Origin: Pseudomonas anguilliseptica
Lineage (GTDB): Bacteria > Pseudomonadota > Gammaproteobacteria > Pseudomonadales > Pseudomonadaceae
Reading direction: 5' to 3'
Assembly: GCF_900105355.1 (NCBI RefSeq)
Contig: NZ_FNSC01000001.1
Location: 2,976,001-3,040,000 of the forward strand
DNA: 64,000 nt
Under the pieces are notes generated by a model. That model saw nothing but the letters and a program-made list of their open reading frames with translations. It did not search any database and had not been told where the DNA came from. A program made the position numbers and the translations under genes. Numbering within the stretch: the stretch's first letter is position 1; each line of letters opens with the position of its first letter. Shown here one piece after another: positions 27,075 to 36,258 of the stretch.

Positions 27075-27500
27075 TTACTTGATCGGCGGATGAACCCGGC
27101 TCCTGGCTGTGGTGCGGGCGGCCAGGTTCATCAGTTGCTGGAACTTCGGGCACTCCAGGTGGTTGTCTGCCGGGCAGGACGCCGCATGGCGCAGGCCGTC
27201 GCGGATGGCGCTGAGGCGTTTGATGCTGCGGTCCAGCTCGTCGGCCTTGGCTTGCAGTTGCGCGCGGTCAATTGCTGGCTGACTGCCTGCGGCGAGCATG
27301 GTGGCAATTTCATCCAGGGAAAACCCTGCTTCACGGCCGAGGGCGATCAGCGCCAGGCGCTGGATCACCGATTCGCTGAACACGCGCTTGAGGCCGTTGC
27401 GGCCGATGGAGCGGATCAGGCCTTTCTCTTCGTAATAGCGCAGGGTCGACGCCGGCAAACCGGACCAGCGCGAGACTTTGCCGATATCCATCTCTTTCAT
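27075..27500 (-). CDS. MerR-family transcriptional regulator
   Basis: 141 residues from ATG 27500; a TTG at 27512 is a less likely start. The MerR winged helix is clear: DIGKVSRWSGLPASTLRYYEEKGLI with the second helix-turn near RVFSESVIQRLALIALGREAGFSLDEIATML, then a coiled-coil dimer helix. CPADNHLECPKFQQL near the C-terminus supplies cysteines that could bind metal or sense redox state. It is divergent from the DUF2938 gene, whose promoter contains a SoxR/MerR-like dyad, so it probably activates that gene. Confidence 0.9.
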   Translation of the reverse strand: MKEMDIGKVSRWSGLPASTLRYYEEKGLIRSIGRNGLKRVFSESVIQRLALIALGREAGFSLDEIATMLAAGSQPAIDRAQLQAKADELDRSIKRLSAIRDGLRHAASCPADNHLECPKFQQLMNLAARTTARSRVHPPIK

Positions 27501-27502
27501 CC

Positions 27503-27527
27503 TTGACCTCAAGTTGGCTTGAACTGG
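27503..27527 (+). promoter_or_regulatory. MerR-type operator/promoter for the DUF2938 gene
   Basis: TTGACC followed by TCAAGTTGGCTTGA resembles the -35 plus long-spacer dyad (ACCTCAAGTTAACTTGAGGT type) recognised by SoxR/MerR-family activators. It lies directly between the divergent MerR gene and ATG 27573. The -10 is not obvious. Confidence 0.45.
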
Positions 27528-27572
27528 CAGGCTTATGAAAACAGCCTTTCAGACAGAGCAAAAGAGGTGGAT

Positions 27573-28082
27573 ATGAACAGTCAATTGATTCTCTACGTGC
27601 TGCTGGTGGGCGTGGGCGCAACGCTGCTGATGGATGCCTGGGCGCTGGTGCGGCGGCGCTGGTTCGGCATTGCCTCGCTGGACTACGCCCTGGTCGGCCG
27701 CTGGCTGGGGCATATGCGTCATGGCCGTTTCCAGCATGCGGCCATCGGCAAGGCACAACCCGTACGTGGCGAGCGGCTGCTGGGCTGGTGCAGCCATTAC
27801 CTGATCGGCGTGTCCTTCGTCGGCCTGTTTGTGCTGTTGGTAGGTCCGCAGTGGTTGTGTCGGCCGGCGCTGCTACCGGCGCTGATGCTCGGTGTCATCA
27901 GTGTGGCCGCGCCGTTGCTGCTGATGCAGCCGGGGTTCGGCATGGGGTTGGCGGCCTCGCGTATGGCCAATCCCTGGCAGGTCAGGTTGCGTGCGCTGCT
28001 CACCCATCTGGTATTCGGTCTGGGTGTGTACCTGGCCGGCTGGCTTGGGGCGCAGCTGTTGGCTTTGCCCCTCTGCCGCTAA
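27573..28082 (+). CDS. DUF2938 family membrane protein
   Basis: 169 residues from ATG 27573, preceded by AGAGGTGG. Four hydrophobic segments: about 5-22 (LILYVLLVGVGATLLMDAW), 75-95, 100-120 and 145-165, separated by short basic loops, so it is an inner-membrane protein. The pattern GHMRHGRFQHAAI and PGFGMGLAASRMANPWQVRLR fits DUF2938, a family often found beside MerR regulators, as here. Function unknown. Confidence 0.8.
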   Translation: MNSQLILYVLLVGVGATLLMDAWALVRRRWFGIASLDYALVGRWLGHMRHGRFQHAAIGKAQPVRGERLLGWCSHYLIGVSFVGLFVLLVGPQWLCRPALLPALMLGVISVAAPLLLMQPGFGMGLAASRMANPWQVRLRALLTHLVFGLGVYLAGWLGAQLLALPLCR

Positions 28083-28092
28083 GGTCGGCTGC

Positions 28093-28293
28093 TTAGCCCA
28101 GCACCTGCGCCAGATGCTGCTCGTAGCGCAGAATATCGGCCTCGATGGCAGGGCGCTTTATCACGTCGACGCAGAGGAAGGTCGGCAGGGCGCGTATGCC
28201 GAGAAACTGATCGGCCTTGTGGAAGGGCAGGTAGGCGGCGTCCATGCCCTTACCTTCAAAGAAATCTGGCGGGTCGTCAAAGGCTTGCTGCAT
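28093..28293 (-). pseudogene. C-terminal fragment of an MdaB-like NAD(P)H quinone reductase
   Basis: About 66 residues: FFEGKGMDAAYLPFHKADQFLG and ALPTFLCVDVIKRP match the last third of MdaB-type flavoproteins. The flavin-binding N-terminal two thirds are absent; upstream sequence codes for nothing recognisable. It is a 5'-truncated relic, not a working enzyme. Confidence 0.6.
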
Positions 28294-28503
28294 CGCCTAC
28301 CACATGCTGCGCGATAGGCGCGCCCCGACTGCGCCAGTTCCATGAGCGACGTATGGACTTGATTTCGAGATTCGCGAGATCGAGATGCTTGGCCCGGCGA
28401 GTTGAAGGCGCGCGTCTGTATGGTTATTGCCGCGCGTGTCTGTGTCTATGCCACGGCGGTTGCTGGGCAGAGAATGGCCGGACTCCATCGCGCAGGCCAC
28501 GCC

Positions 28504-29112
28504 ATGCATATCGCCATTCTCACCTTTGACGGTTTCAACGAGCTGGATTCACTGATTGCCCTAGGCATTCTCAACCGCATCAAACAGCCGGGCTGGCGTG
28601 TCTCGCTGGCGGCGCCGAGCGAGACGGTGACCTCGATTAACGGCGTGAAGCTGCATTGCCAGGCGCGGCTGGATGAGATCGAGTCATTTGACGCGGTGCT
28701 GGTCGGTAGCGGCATCAAGACTCGCGAGATTGCTCAGGACATAGACGTGATGCAGGTGCTGCGGCGACTCGACCCTGCACGCCAGCTGATCGGTGCGCAG
28801 TGTTCCGGTACGTTGCTGTTGGCCAAGGCCGGTTTGTTGGCAGGTATTCCGGGTTGTACCGACCTGACTACCAAGCCCTGGGTACAGGAAGCTGGCATTG
28901 AGGTGCTGGAACAACCCTTCTTCGCTCGCAACAACCTGGCTACTGCCGGCGGTTGTCTGGCCTCGATCTATCTCGCTGCCTGGACCCTGGCCCGCCTGGT
29001 TGGGCGGGAGGCGGTGGCCGAGGCGCTGCATTACGTCGCCCCGGTCGGGGAAAAGGCGGAATACGTCGAGCGGGCGCTCGGTAATATCGACCCCTATCTG
29101 CTGGGCAACTGA
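28504..29112 (+). CDS. DJ-1/PfpI family protein
   Basis: 202 residues from ATG 28504 (MHIAILTFDGFNELDSL). The DJ-1/PfpI fold is shown by the N-terminal strand, AVLVGSGIKT, and the nucleophile elbow IGAQCSGTLLLAKAGLL with the likely catalytic Cys. The family includes isocyanide hydratase-like and regulatory members; the substrate cannot be told from sequence alone. The ribosome site is weak. In-frame sequence upstream of 28504 is not conserved-looking and is not included. About 250 bases after it (29113-29362) show no gene. Confidence 0.85.
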   Translation: MHIAILTFDGFNELDSLIALGILNRIKQPGWRVSLAAPSETVTSINGVKLHCQARLDEIESFDAVLVGSGIKTREIAQDIDVMQVLRRLDPARQLIGAQCSGTLLLAKAGLLAGIPGCTDLTTKPWVQEAGIEVLEQPFFARNNLATAGGCLASIYLAAWTLARLVGREAVAEALHYVAPVGEKAEYVERALGNIDPYLLGN

Positions 29113-29362
29113 ATCAAGGGTTTGGTGCACCTGCGTTATTCGCTGCGTCGACCTTGCAGCGGCCTGGGCCGCGTTACCTGTGCGGCCCGCCAATCGAGGG
29201 CTGAGTCGATCTGGCGAGCCAACGGGTCAACGCCGAGCCCATTCGTTCCCTGTGGCGCTGGCCAGCGCGTTTGCGCAGGGGGCGCTCAAGTGACCGAACC
29301 CAAGCGCCGGCCTGGTGATCTATCGTGTTGATTCCGTCAGCAGGGTATTCAAGAGGCAGCGT

Positions 29363-30091
29363 ATGAAAAGAGCATTGGTTGCAGTGGGTTTGTTGTTGTC
29401 GTCAGGCATGGCGTTCTGCAGTGAGGGTGCCGCCTGGGGCTATAGCGGTGCCAAGGGGCCGGAGAACTGGGCCAGGCTCAGCCCGGAGTACGGCGCGTGT
29501 GCCGGGAGCAATCAGTCACCCATCAACCTGAGCGGGTTTATCGATGCCCGGCTGGAGCCCATCGTCTTTGCCTATAACGCCGGCAGCGCCGAAATTCTCA
29601 ACAATGGCCACACCGTTCAGGTAAACGCTCGGGCGGGGAGCGCCATCATCGTCGACGGCATCGAGTTCGAACTGAAACAGTTTCACTTTCACGTGCCGAG
29701 CGAAAACCTGATCAAGGGGCAATCCTTCCCCATGGAAGGGCACCTGGTACACGCCGACAAGCATGGCAACCTGGCCGTCGTCGCGGTCATGGTGACCGAG
29801 GGGCAAGCCAACAAGGCGCTTGCAAACGCCTGGGCGCAGATGCCGCAACAAGGCGAAAAGCGCGACCTGAGTTCGGACATCTCCCCGCTGGAGGTCCTGC
29901 CTGAACATCGCGATTACTACCGCTTCAATGGTTCATTGACCACGCCGCCTTGCTCCGAGGGCGTGCGTTGGCTGGTGATGAAGCAGCCGATTTCGGCATC
30001 CAAAGCGCAGATCGAGCAGTTCCTGCAGGCGATCCATCACCCCAACAACCGCCCAGTGCAAGCGGTCAATGCCCGCACGGTGCTGGAATAA
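29363..30091 (+). CDS. Alpha-type carbonic anhydrase, exported
   Basis: 242 residues from ATG 29363 with a GAGGCAGC ribosome site and a signal peptide (MKRALVAVGLLLSSGMAFCS). Family motifs: WGYSGAKGPENW, NQSPINL, the zinc-binding QFHFHVPSEN and EGHLVHAD (three His), and SLTTPPCSEGVRW. It interconverts CO2 and bicarbonate in the periplasm. Length is normal and all zinc ligands are present. It stands alone, with no linked operon. Confidence 0.95.
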   Translation: MKRALVAVGLLLSSGMAFCSEGAAWGYSGAKGPENWARLSPEYGACAGSNQSPINLSGFIDARLEPIVFAYNAGSAEILNNGHTVQVNARAGSAIIVDGIEFELKQFHFHVPSENLIKGQSFPMEGHLVHADKHGNLAVVAVMVTEGQANKALANAWAQMPQQGEKRDLSSDISPLEVLPEHRDYYRFNGSLTTPPCSEGVRWLVMKQPISASKAQIEQFLQAIHHPNNRPVQAVNARTVLE

Positions 30092-30228
30092 GCGGAGCAA
30101 GTGGCTGCGCGCCTGGCGGGTTGTTGAGCACTGCCCGGCGTTGTCGATGAGGCTAAATGGGGCGCGGTGATCGGTTTGAGTCCACGCCGCCCCTTTGCTG
30201 CGGTGGTCTGGTTAAACCCGTCTTGAAT

Positions 30229-30630
30229 TTATTCAACCACTGGCCATAGCCGGGACAGCACATGTTCGCGTAGCAGCGGCGCTAGGTTTGCCGGTGGCAC
30301 CTCGCCTTGTGCGAGCCAGCGCAGTTCTTCCAACTCGGCGGCGGCGCTGACGCTGTACGGCAGATGGGCCTGAAACACGCTGGCGTCGATCCAGGTGTTC
30401 GCCTCGTTGGCTGCTGCCGCGCGGAACTGGCCGAGCGGTTGCAGGGCGCTGGCTGGCAGGCTGAGGTTGAGTTCTTCCTGCAGCTCGCGGGTCAACGCGC
30501 TGATGGCGTCCTCACCCGGCTCGGCCTTGCCGCCCGGCAGCATAAAGGCCTGGGTGTCGCGTTTACGTACCAGCAGCAGGCGACCGGCATCGTCGAGTAG
30601 GCAGGCGGCGGAAATAGTCAGAATGGTCAT
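30229..30630 (-). CDS. NUDIX hydrolase
   Basis: 133 residues. The complete Nudix box is visible around residues 33-55: GGKAEPGEDAISALTRELQEEL (GX5EX7REUXEEXGU, with Asn-Leu at the end rather than Gly). It resembles small MutT-like pyrophosphohydrolases acting on nucleoside diphosphates linked to another group; the real substrate is unknown. It lies 63 bases upstream of the GNAT gene on the same strand and convergent to the carbonic anhydrase gene. Confidence 0.9.
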   Translation of the reverse strand: MTILTISAACLLDDAGRLLLVRKRDTQAFMLPGGKAEPGEDAISALTRELQEELNLSLPASALQPLGQFRAAAANEANTWIDASVFQAHLPYSVSAAAELEELRWLAQGEVPPANLAPLLREHVLSRLWPVVE

Positions 30631-30693
30631 CGGCGTTTCACTTGTATGTGGCGCGCTCAGCGCGGTTGCTCTGTGGCGGCTGTCATGCTGGGC

Positions 30694-31380
30694 TCAATGC
30701 ACGGTCAGCCGTTCGCGTACCAGCGCCTGCGCTTGCTGGGCCATCTGGTCGAGCAGGCGGTCGCGCTGCTTCTCCGCATCGCTCATGGCCCGCTTGCCGT
30801 GCTGCTTGAGCAGGTAAGCGTGAATCTGCCGGACTTCCGTGGACTGGAAAATCGGCGCCAGGTCCTGCACCGCCAGCATGCCGTCGGAGCTGTGGTCACG
30901 GGTGCTCATCAGCACCTGCGGCCCGCGCGCGGCCAGTACCTGAAAGCCCATGGCCTCGAAGATGGCGACCTTACCCGCCACGCAGGCCAGTTCGGCGTGA
31001 GGGTGGTGGCTGGTCATCTGCTGCAGCATGGCGCGGGCAATCCCGTGGCGGCGCTGGCTGGCCTGCACGGCCATATAGGCCAGGGTGCAAGCCTCGGGAG
31101 CATCCTGGGCCGGCAGATACAGGGCAAAGCCCAGCACCTGGGACGGGTCCTGATCACTCAGGGCGAGGATCAGGCGTGCGCTGCTTGGTTGCGTACTGTC
31201 CATGGCGCGCAGGTACAGGTGCATTTCATAGCCGATCACGTACTGGTACAGCTGATACAGTGGGTTGCTCGGCGTCAGCGACACCGGGCTGATGTCGCTG
31301 AGGTAGTCCACCACCATCTGCAGCACCTGGCTGTTCAGGGATTCGGGTGGTGGGGTGTCCAGGTGTACAAGGGTGAACAT
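30694..31380 (-). CDS. GNAT family N-acetyltransferase
   Basis: 228 residues from ATG 31380 (MFTLVHLDTPPPES). The acetyl-CoA-binding segment is LAYMAVQASQRRHGIARAMLQQM (Q/RxxGxA form) with the following strand VAIFEAMGFQVLA. The C-terminal 60 residues are an unusual charged helical extension (RQIHAYLLKQHGKRAMSDAEKQRDRLL). Acceptor unknown. A longer in-frame reading to 31497 has no ribosome site and is not used. Confidence 0.8.
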   Translation of the reverse strand: MFTLVHLDTPPPESLNSQVLQMVVDYLSDISPVSLTPSNPLYQLYQYVIGYEMHLYLRAMDSTQPSSARLILALSDQDPSQVLGFALYLPAQDAPEACTLAYMAVQASQRRHGIARAMLQQMTSHHPHAELACVAGKVAIFEAMGFQVLAARGPQVLMSTRDHSSDGMLAVQDLAPIFQSTEVRQIHAYLLKQHGKRAMSDAEKQRDRLLDQMAQQAQALVRERLTVH

Positions 31381-31550
31381 CGTCAGTCTGGCTCCGGGGC
31401 GTGCGCGATTGGGCTGTCGGCGTGGGCGGCATTGTAACGCCTGTGGGTTTGATCCCGGCCACGAGTCAGTGAGCGGGATCTGACCGAGGGCGACCACGCT
31501 TGGGCTATGATGCGTGCCCGCGCAAGCCGCCCGCCCATCATCAGGTCACC

Positions 31551-32293
31551 ATGTCCGTTAATGCTCTCTACACCGACCTGTCTGATTATTACGACCTGAT
31601 GTGCGCGGATATCGACTACCAGGCGCAAAGCCACTGTATCCACCGGCTGCAGCAGTTGTTCGGCAACGCCGGCAGCCGCCACCTCGATCTGGCCTGTGGC
31701 ACGGGGCCGCATGTGCGGCATCTTATCGATGCCGGCTATATCAGCAGCGGGCTCGACATTAACCAACCGATGCTGGACAAGGCCGCCGTACGCTGCCCGC
31801 GGCGCACTTTGCCTTGCAGGACATGTGCGGTTTCACCGTGAGTGAGCCGCAGGATCTGATCACCTGCTTTCTCTATTCCATTCATTACAGCGGCGGTATC
31901 GAGCGGCTGAAAGCCTGTATCGCCAGTGTCCATGCCGCGCTCGCAGTCGATGGGCTGTTCTGCTTCAACGTGGTCGACAAGGGCAAAATCGATAACAGCC
32001 TGTTTGCCGCGCATAGCGCCCACTACGCGGACGACCACTTCACCTTCAGCTCCGGCTGGCATTACGCCGGCGAGGGCGAGACGCAGGTGCTGCGGCTGCA
32101 GATTGAAAAAACCACGGCCGAGCACACCCTAGTGTGGCACGACGAGCACCCGATGGTGGCGGTGGGCTTTATTGAGCTGCAGGCGCTGTTGCAACCGTAC
32201 TTTGCGGTGCATGTGTTTGAGCATGACTACCAGAAACTTATCCCGTGGGATGGGCTTTCGGGGAATGCGATTTTTGCCTGCGTAAAGATTTAG
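31551..32293 (+). pseudogene. Class I SAM-dependent methyltransferase, broken by one base
   Basis: ATG 31551 (MSVNALYTDLSDYYDLM). The SAM-binding motif I is HLDLACGTGPHVRHL, and LDINQPMLDKA is motif II. The frame slips at the CCC tract 31796-31798. One added base gives PAAHFALQDMCGFTV and continues to 32293 with motif IV LITCFLYSIHY and a normal C-terminus, total about 247 residues. Small-molecule methyltransferase of unknown substrate. Both parts look conserved, so this may be a sequence error. Confidence 0.75.
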
Positions 32294-32312
32294 CGGGTCG
32301 ATCCACAGCGCC

Positions 32313-32342
32313 GGTGGGCAAGCTTTGCGTTGCCCATCCTAC
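32313..32342. repeat. Half-copy of the GGTGGACAAGCTTCGC-type intergenic repeat
   Basis: GGTGGGCAAGCTTTGCGTTG followed by CCCATCCTAC is a diverged first half of the repeats at 34064-34157 and 35812-35907. It fills the short gap between the methyltransferase and the FAD oxidoreductase, which converge here. Confidence 0.6.
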
Positions 32343-32368
32343 AAAGCCGAAGGCTTATATAACGAGGG

Positions 32369-33754
32369 CTACTCGGCCTGACGGTAGTACGCATCCCATA
32401 GTTTGTTACGGAATTTATTGGTTGGGTCTACGCGCTTTTTCAAGGCGAAAAATTCTTTGGCGCGAGGGTAGGCTGCGAGAAATTGTTCGCGGCTGGCGTG
32501 GATTTGATAGGGCAGGTAATAGCTGCCTTGATGGGCAATGACCAGGTCGATCAGTTGTCGCGTCCAGTCAGTGACAATGGCGCGTTCACTGGGTGAAACG
32601 CCTTGGCGGTAGTAGAGCACCAGGGCGAAAGTGTCGCCGCGCGCCCAGGCCAGTAAGGTGCCAGGGTCGGCTTTGGCATGGCGGATGGAGATGTTGGCGA
32701 TTTTGACCTTGTGCTGTTTAAGCACATCTTTCATCCCCACTACAAAGCGCTGCAGTTGGGCTTCGGGGACGAAATACTCCTGTAGTACATAGCTGTAGTC
32801 GGATCCGGAAATGGGTTGCAGCTCGCGCACATCCAGGCTTGCTTCGTGGTTGCGCCATTGCACCTGGGGGCTGTTGAGCAGCAGCGGGTCGACCAGGTTT
32901 TCACGCATTTTCGCGCCGCCCTTGCTGCTGGCCACTGCCAGCGCGGCACGCTTTGCTTTGTAGTCGCGGTCGTTCGGCACCAGGCGTTCTGCGACTGTCA
33001 GCGGTGCATCCGTACGAAGGTAGGACACCGCACGGACACTGTCGTAATCGTCGGTATAAAGGATGCCGTTATGCATCACCATATCCGGGTTGCCGCGTAC
33101 CTGAGTGGCGAAGAACTGCGCATATTCGCTCAATGGCATCAGTTGCGTTTGGCGTACCAACTTGCTGTTCTCCACCAGCGGCAGTGTGGCTTCAACGATA
33201 ACGCCGAGCCCGCCATAGCCGCCGATAGCGCCATAGAACAGTTCGCTGTTGTGCGTCGGGCTGGCTTCCACGACTTGGCCGTCGGCCAGCACCAGGCGCA
33301 ATGAGCGCACCCCGAGTACTAGCGGACCCTGGCCGACATAGCGGCCATGGGCGTTGACGCTGAGGGCGCCGCCAACGGTGAAATTGGCGTAGGACTGCAT
33401 GATCTGTGGTGAAAGGCCGTGGGGGTCGATGTAGTCGAGCACTTCGCGCCAGGTGATACCGGTCTGCACACGAATTTCCCGGCGCTCTGCGGAAAATTCC
33501 ACCACTCGATTGAAGCGCCGCATGTCGACTTGTAGTGCGTGTTCGGTGGCGGTCTGCCCACCCATGCTGAAGCGCCCGCCGCCAATGGCAATGGGACCAG
33601 GATGCCCGCGCACGGCATCGACGACTTGCTCCAACTCAGTTGGCGCCAGTACCTGCGCCACCTCGATGGGATTCATGCCGCTGATGTCGTTGACGGTTTG
33701 GGCGGCGTGTGCGGACTGGCAGAGGAGCAAGATAAGGATGGGGACTATGCGCAT
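32369..33754 (-). CDS. Exported FAD-linked oxidase (PCMH-type FAD-binding domain)
   Basis: 461 residues, ATG 33754 preceded by AAGGAA. Signal peptide MRIVPILILLLCQSAHA. The FAD-binding PCMH domain is clear: GPIAIGGGRFSMGGQT, then SYANFTVGGALSVNAHGR and GAIGGYGGLGVIVEATL. The C-terminal half fits the substrate domain of D-arabinono-1,4-lactone oxidase/alditol oxidase-like enzymes and ends VDPTNKFRNKLWDAYY. The natural substrate is not evident. It is monocistronic and convergent with the methyltransferase. Confidence 0.88.
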   Translation of the reverse strand: MRIVPILILLLCQSAHAAQTVNDISGMNPIEVAQVLAPTELEQVVDAVRGHPGPIAIGGGRFSMGGQTATEHALQVDMRRFNRVVEFSAERREIRVQTGITWREVLDYIDPHGLSPQIMQSYANFTVGGALSVNAHGRYVGQGPLVLGVRSLRLVLADGQVVEASPTHNSELFYGAIGGYGGLGVIVEATLPLVENSKLVRQTQLMPLSEYAQFFATQVRGNPDMVMHNGILYTDDYDSVRAVSYLRTDAPLTVAERLVPNDRDYKAKRAALAVASSKGGAKMRENLVDPLLLNSPQVQWRNHEASLDVRELQPISGSDYSYVLQEYFVPEAQLQRFVVGMKDVLKQHKVKIANISIRHAKADPGTLLAWARGDTFALVLYYRQGVSPSERAIVTDWTRQLIDLVIAHQGSYYLPYQIHASREQFLAAYPRAKEFFALKKRVDPTNKFRNKLWDAYYRQAE

Positions 33755-34063
33755 GGAGCTTCCTTGTTCGCGGTAGATAAACGAATAATCTGAGCAGCTT
33801 AGAGTTTCGCTTAGGTGCTCAAATAGACGTTATCAAGGGTGGGTTGTCCTCTATTGTTCCTTAGCCAATCCTGCGAGTGCTAATTGAATATGTAGGAAAG
33901 CTTGACCACGGTGCTCTTGTTTAGCCTTGCGTACATACACTGTTTCGGTTTTGTTCTCTGGTAATGCTTGGATCGCTGCGCTTCGGCCCCCTGATGGCGA
34001 GTTTTGTGTCGTCTGTGTGCTTGCGGGTTGAAAAGCAAAAGCGTTGTCAGTGGTGGTCATCAA

Positions 34064-34157
34064 GGTGGACAAGCTTCGCGTTGTCCACCCTACGGATGCC
34101 GCGCGTAGGGTGGATGACGCTTTATCCATCCACCATTGCGGGGTTGTCCGGGCTACT
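34064..34157. repeat. Dispersed intergenic repeat, copy 1
   Basis: Begins GGTGGACAAGCTTCGCGTTG, with its own inverted arms (GTGGACAA/TTGTCCAC), then CGTAGGGTGGATGACGCTTT, ATCCATCCACC and GTTGTCCGGGCTACT. It is nearly identical to 35812-35907. The whole stretch 33755-34371 holds no convincing gene besides this repeat. Confidence 0.85.
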
Positions 34158-34371
34158 TGCTCGAAATAAATTTTGGCGGGGAAAATTCTTGTTGCTGGGC
34201 GCGCGTTTAGCGCGGCGTGATTCTAAGTCAGTAGCTGTGCTTTACGTGTGAGCGGGTTCTTGTAATTGATTTTTTGACTTTTGACTTTCGCTCTGTTTTC
34301 CACAAATCGTCCAAACAACGCGGTCCCCGAACCCCGTCAGGAGGCCGAAACGTAGCGAAGCGGAGTACTCG

Positions 34372-35000
34372 CTATTGCGGCTCGACCAGATAGGGGGCAA
34401 CGCTACCGAAGGGGTAGCTGCCCATTCCGACTTGGATTCGTGGCGCGTTGGCCGGTACGCTGGTACCAACCACCATGACGTTATCGATCACCACCAACTC
34501 TCCTGGGTTGCGGTTATCTGCCGCGACGATTAGGTAGTAGGTGCCGTCGCGATCGACCTGGCCAGCTAGATCCTGATCGATAACGCCTACTATGCCTCGC
34601 ATCTGGCCGAAGCCTTGGCCAACAACCTTTGACTCGTCGTCAAGCATGATCAGATAGGGAGCCAGTACGTACTTGCTGAAACCGAGGCGGCTGTTTACGC
34701 ACCAGGAGTTCACCTTAATTAGAAAGGGTTTACCGGCTTTTAGATCAACCGAAAATACCCTGTAGTTCGACGGAACGCCGTCTAGCAGCATTCGGGGTTC
34801 CTGTGCGGTGATTTGCCACTGTTTCGGGCGCCAACCAGGCGCGATCTGCATGGGCTCAGCGGAGGCATTGCGAAGGGCCTCGGCAGGTGATTTAGCCAGC
34901 GGCGTGGTGGCGTTGATGACTTGTTCCTGTATAGCCGCTGCGGGTTGGTGCTACAGGCTACAAGGCCCAGGCATAAGCTCAACAAAATGATTACGCGCAT
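34372..35000 (-). pseudogene. Putative lipoprotein, frameshifted after the lipobox
   Basis: ATG 35000 starts MRVIILLSLCLGLVACST with a LVAC lipobox, then leaves frame. Adding one base in the tract at plus-strand 34942-34948 joins it to QPAAAIQEQVINATTPLAKS and on to 34372, about 209 residues. The mature part has a beta-rich domain (FSVDLKAGKPFLIKVNSWC ... GTYYLIVAADNRNPGELVVIDNVMV). I do not recognise the family. The next gene upstream is another lipoprotein on the same strand, 116 bases away. Confidence 0.6.
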
Positions 35001-35116
35001 AGTTATTTCCTTTAATGAATTTAAAGTTCACCGCAGAGCCGGTTATATGACTATATACACGAATAAATAATTCGAAATGAGGGGTAAATATGTACTTTTT
35101 TCGCATTTCCCTGCTG

Positions 35117-35647
35117 CTAGGGATATACCTGCAGCCCGCTGTCACGGTCGAGTACAAAGGATGAGACCTTGATTTCCATCTGTTCCCTCTGAGGTGGCCC
35201 CTTGATGCTGGTAGCCGCAGACCATGTGGCGAGATAGCGCTTACCTGCCTCAAGTTCAATGCCGGTAGCGCCGAAGCCACACACGCCGCCACCGGTACCC
35301 AGCTTATTCATGGATATCCAGCACCATTCAATCGTGTGCTTACCAGGCGCTAGGCGAACGGCCTGATAGCCTGAAAAATTCAGTAAAGAGTGTCGACCGG
35401 CATGGGGTAAACGTTTGCCGTCAACTTGAACTGCCAGCAGCAAGCGGTGAAAGGGAATCCCTAAATCGCGGTATTGCATGGTGTCAAAATGGATCACTGG
35501 CGCATCGGCGCTACCGCCGGACAAATCGAGGATTTTGATCGCCGGATCATCGACGTTACCCATATATGTTTTGTACTGATAGTTAGAGCAGCCTGAGGAG
35601 AAAGTAAGCAGCACTGCAATGGCTAGCCAGCGAAGGTTCATCATCAA
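35117..35647 (-). CDS. Putative lipoprotein, function unknown
   Basis: 176 residues with a lipoprotein signal (LRWLAIAVLLTFSSGCSNYQ; Cys20 is the likely acylated residue). The mature part contains RLAPGKHTIEWCWIS and GIELEAGKRYLATWSA, the pattern of PEGA-like or small beta-sandwich domains that begin with an Arg/Leu-Pro-Gly-Lys-His turn. It probably sits in the outer membrane facing the periplasm. No enzymatic motif. Confidence 0.75.
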   Translation of the reverse strand: MMMNLRWLAIAVLLTFSSGCSNYQYKTYMGNVDDPAIKILDLSGGSADAPVIHFDTMQYRDLGIPFHRLLLAVQVDGKRLPHAGRHSLLNFSGYQAVRLAPGKHTIEWCWISMNKLGTGGGVCGFGATGIELEAGKRYLATWSAATSIKGPPQREQMEIKVSSFVLDRDSGLQVYP

Positions 35648-35700
35648 AATTCCCTCTAATCAATCCATTTAGTTAATTTTCAAGGGTTGCGTTTGACGCG

Positions 35701-36000
35701 AAAAATAAATCTGTCCCCTTTTTCGTATTTTCGCCCGCGGCCCCCGGTACACGGGCGCGGCGGTAGTTGGGCATGGTGGCTCATCCGTGAGCGGTTGGGT
35801 CGTTGAACCATGGTGGACAAGCTTCGCGTTGTCCACCCTACGCCGGGCATGGCGTAGGGTGGATGGCGCTCTATCCATCCACCGTTGTGGTGGTTGTCCG
35901 GGCTACTCGCTGAAGGGCGAGCGCAGCGAGTAAAGAGAAAGTGACTCGGCGTAAAGCCGAAACCAGTAGAAGAGGGGGACATATAAAATAAATCTGTCCC
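35701..36000. repeat. Pair of AAATAAATCTGTCCC direct repeats flanking a repeat-rich gap
   Basis: AAAATAAATCTGTCCC occurs at 35702-35717 and again at 35985-36000. Between them lies the second copy of the GTAGGGTGGAT-type repeat (35812-35907). No gene is supported between 35648 and 36081. Such GGGACAGATTTATTT words are common near mobile intergenic elements. Confidence 0.5.
35812..35907. repeat. Dispersed intergenic repeat, copy 2
   Basis: Same order as 34064-34157: GGTGGACAAGCTTCGCGTTG, CACCCTACG, a short variable spacer, CGTAGGGTGGATGGCGCT, CTATCCATCCACC and GTTGTCCGGGCTACT. Matching ends and internal dyads suggest a small mobile or REP-like unit. Confidence 0.85.
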
Positions 36001-36042
36001 TTTATCAGGGGCGTGGGGATATTTAGAAATTTGTGCATAAAA

Positions 36043-36070
36043 AGCCCCCATAAGTTTCCCTATGGGGGCT
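36043..36070 (-). terminator. Intrinsic terminator for the two small minus-strand genes
   Basis: AGCCCCCATA and TATGGGGGCT form a perfect 10-bp stem with an eight-base loop. On the minus strand the stem is followed by TTTTTA. It begins 12 bases after the stop of the 52-residue membrane protein gene. Confidence 0.85.
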
Positions 36071-36081
36071 TCATGCCCGCG

Positions 36082-36240
36082 TTAAGCGGTTTTCCGGGCC
36101 TTGTAAGCATCCCAGAACACAGAGCCTCCAAAGCAGATCACCGCTAGAGGCATGCCCCAGCGAACCTCAGCTCCAACAAGTCCTGATGCTTCGGCAAGAC
36201 CAAGCACACCAGCGAGTACAAGGAAAATCCCAAAGAACAT
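36082..36240 (-). CDS. 52-residue membrane protein
   Basis: ATG 36240 is preceded by AGGAG at six bases; stop TAA at 36082. The protein begins MFFGIFLVLAGVLGLAEASG and has a second hydrophobic stretch (GMPLAVICFGGSVFWDAYKA), so two membrane helices, ending ARKTA. A strong terminator follows. It is too short for most gene finders, but the ribosome site, terminator and hydrophobic pattern support it. Function unknown. Confidence 0.65.
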   Translation of the reverse strand: MFFGIFLVLAGVLGLAEASGLVGAEVRWGMPLAVICFGGSVFWDAYKARKTA

Positions 36241-36258
36241 AGTGCTTCTCCTATCTCA

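Noticed and set aside
33851..34129. 92-residue minus-strand frame between the FAD oxidoreductase and the lipoprotein
   Set aside because: Its start and first third lie inside a dispersed repeat and no ribosome site is visible. The tail looks somewhat protein-like, but I cannot support it.
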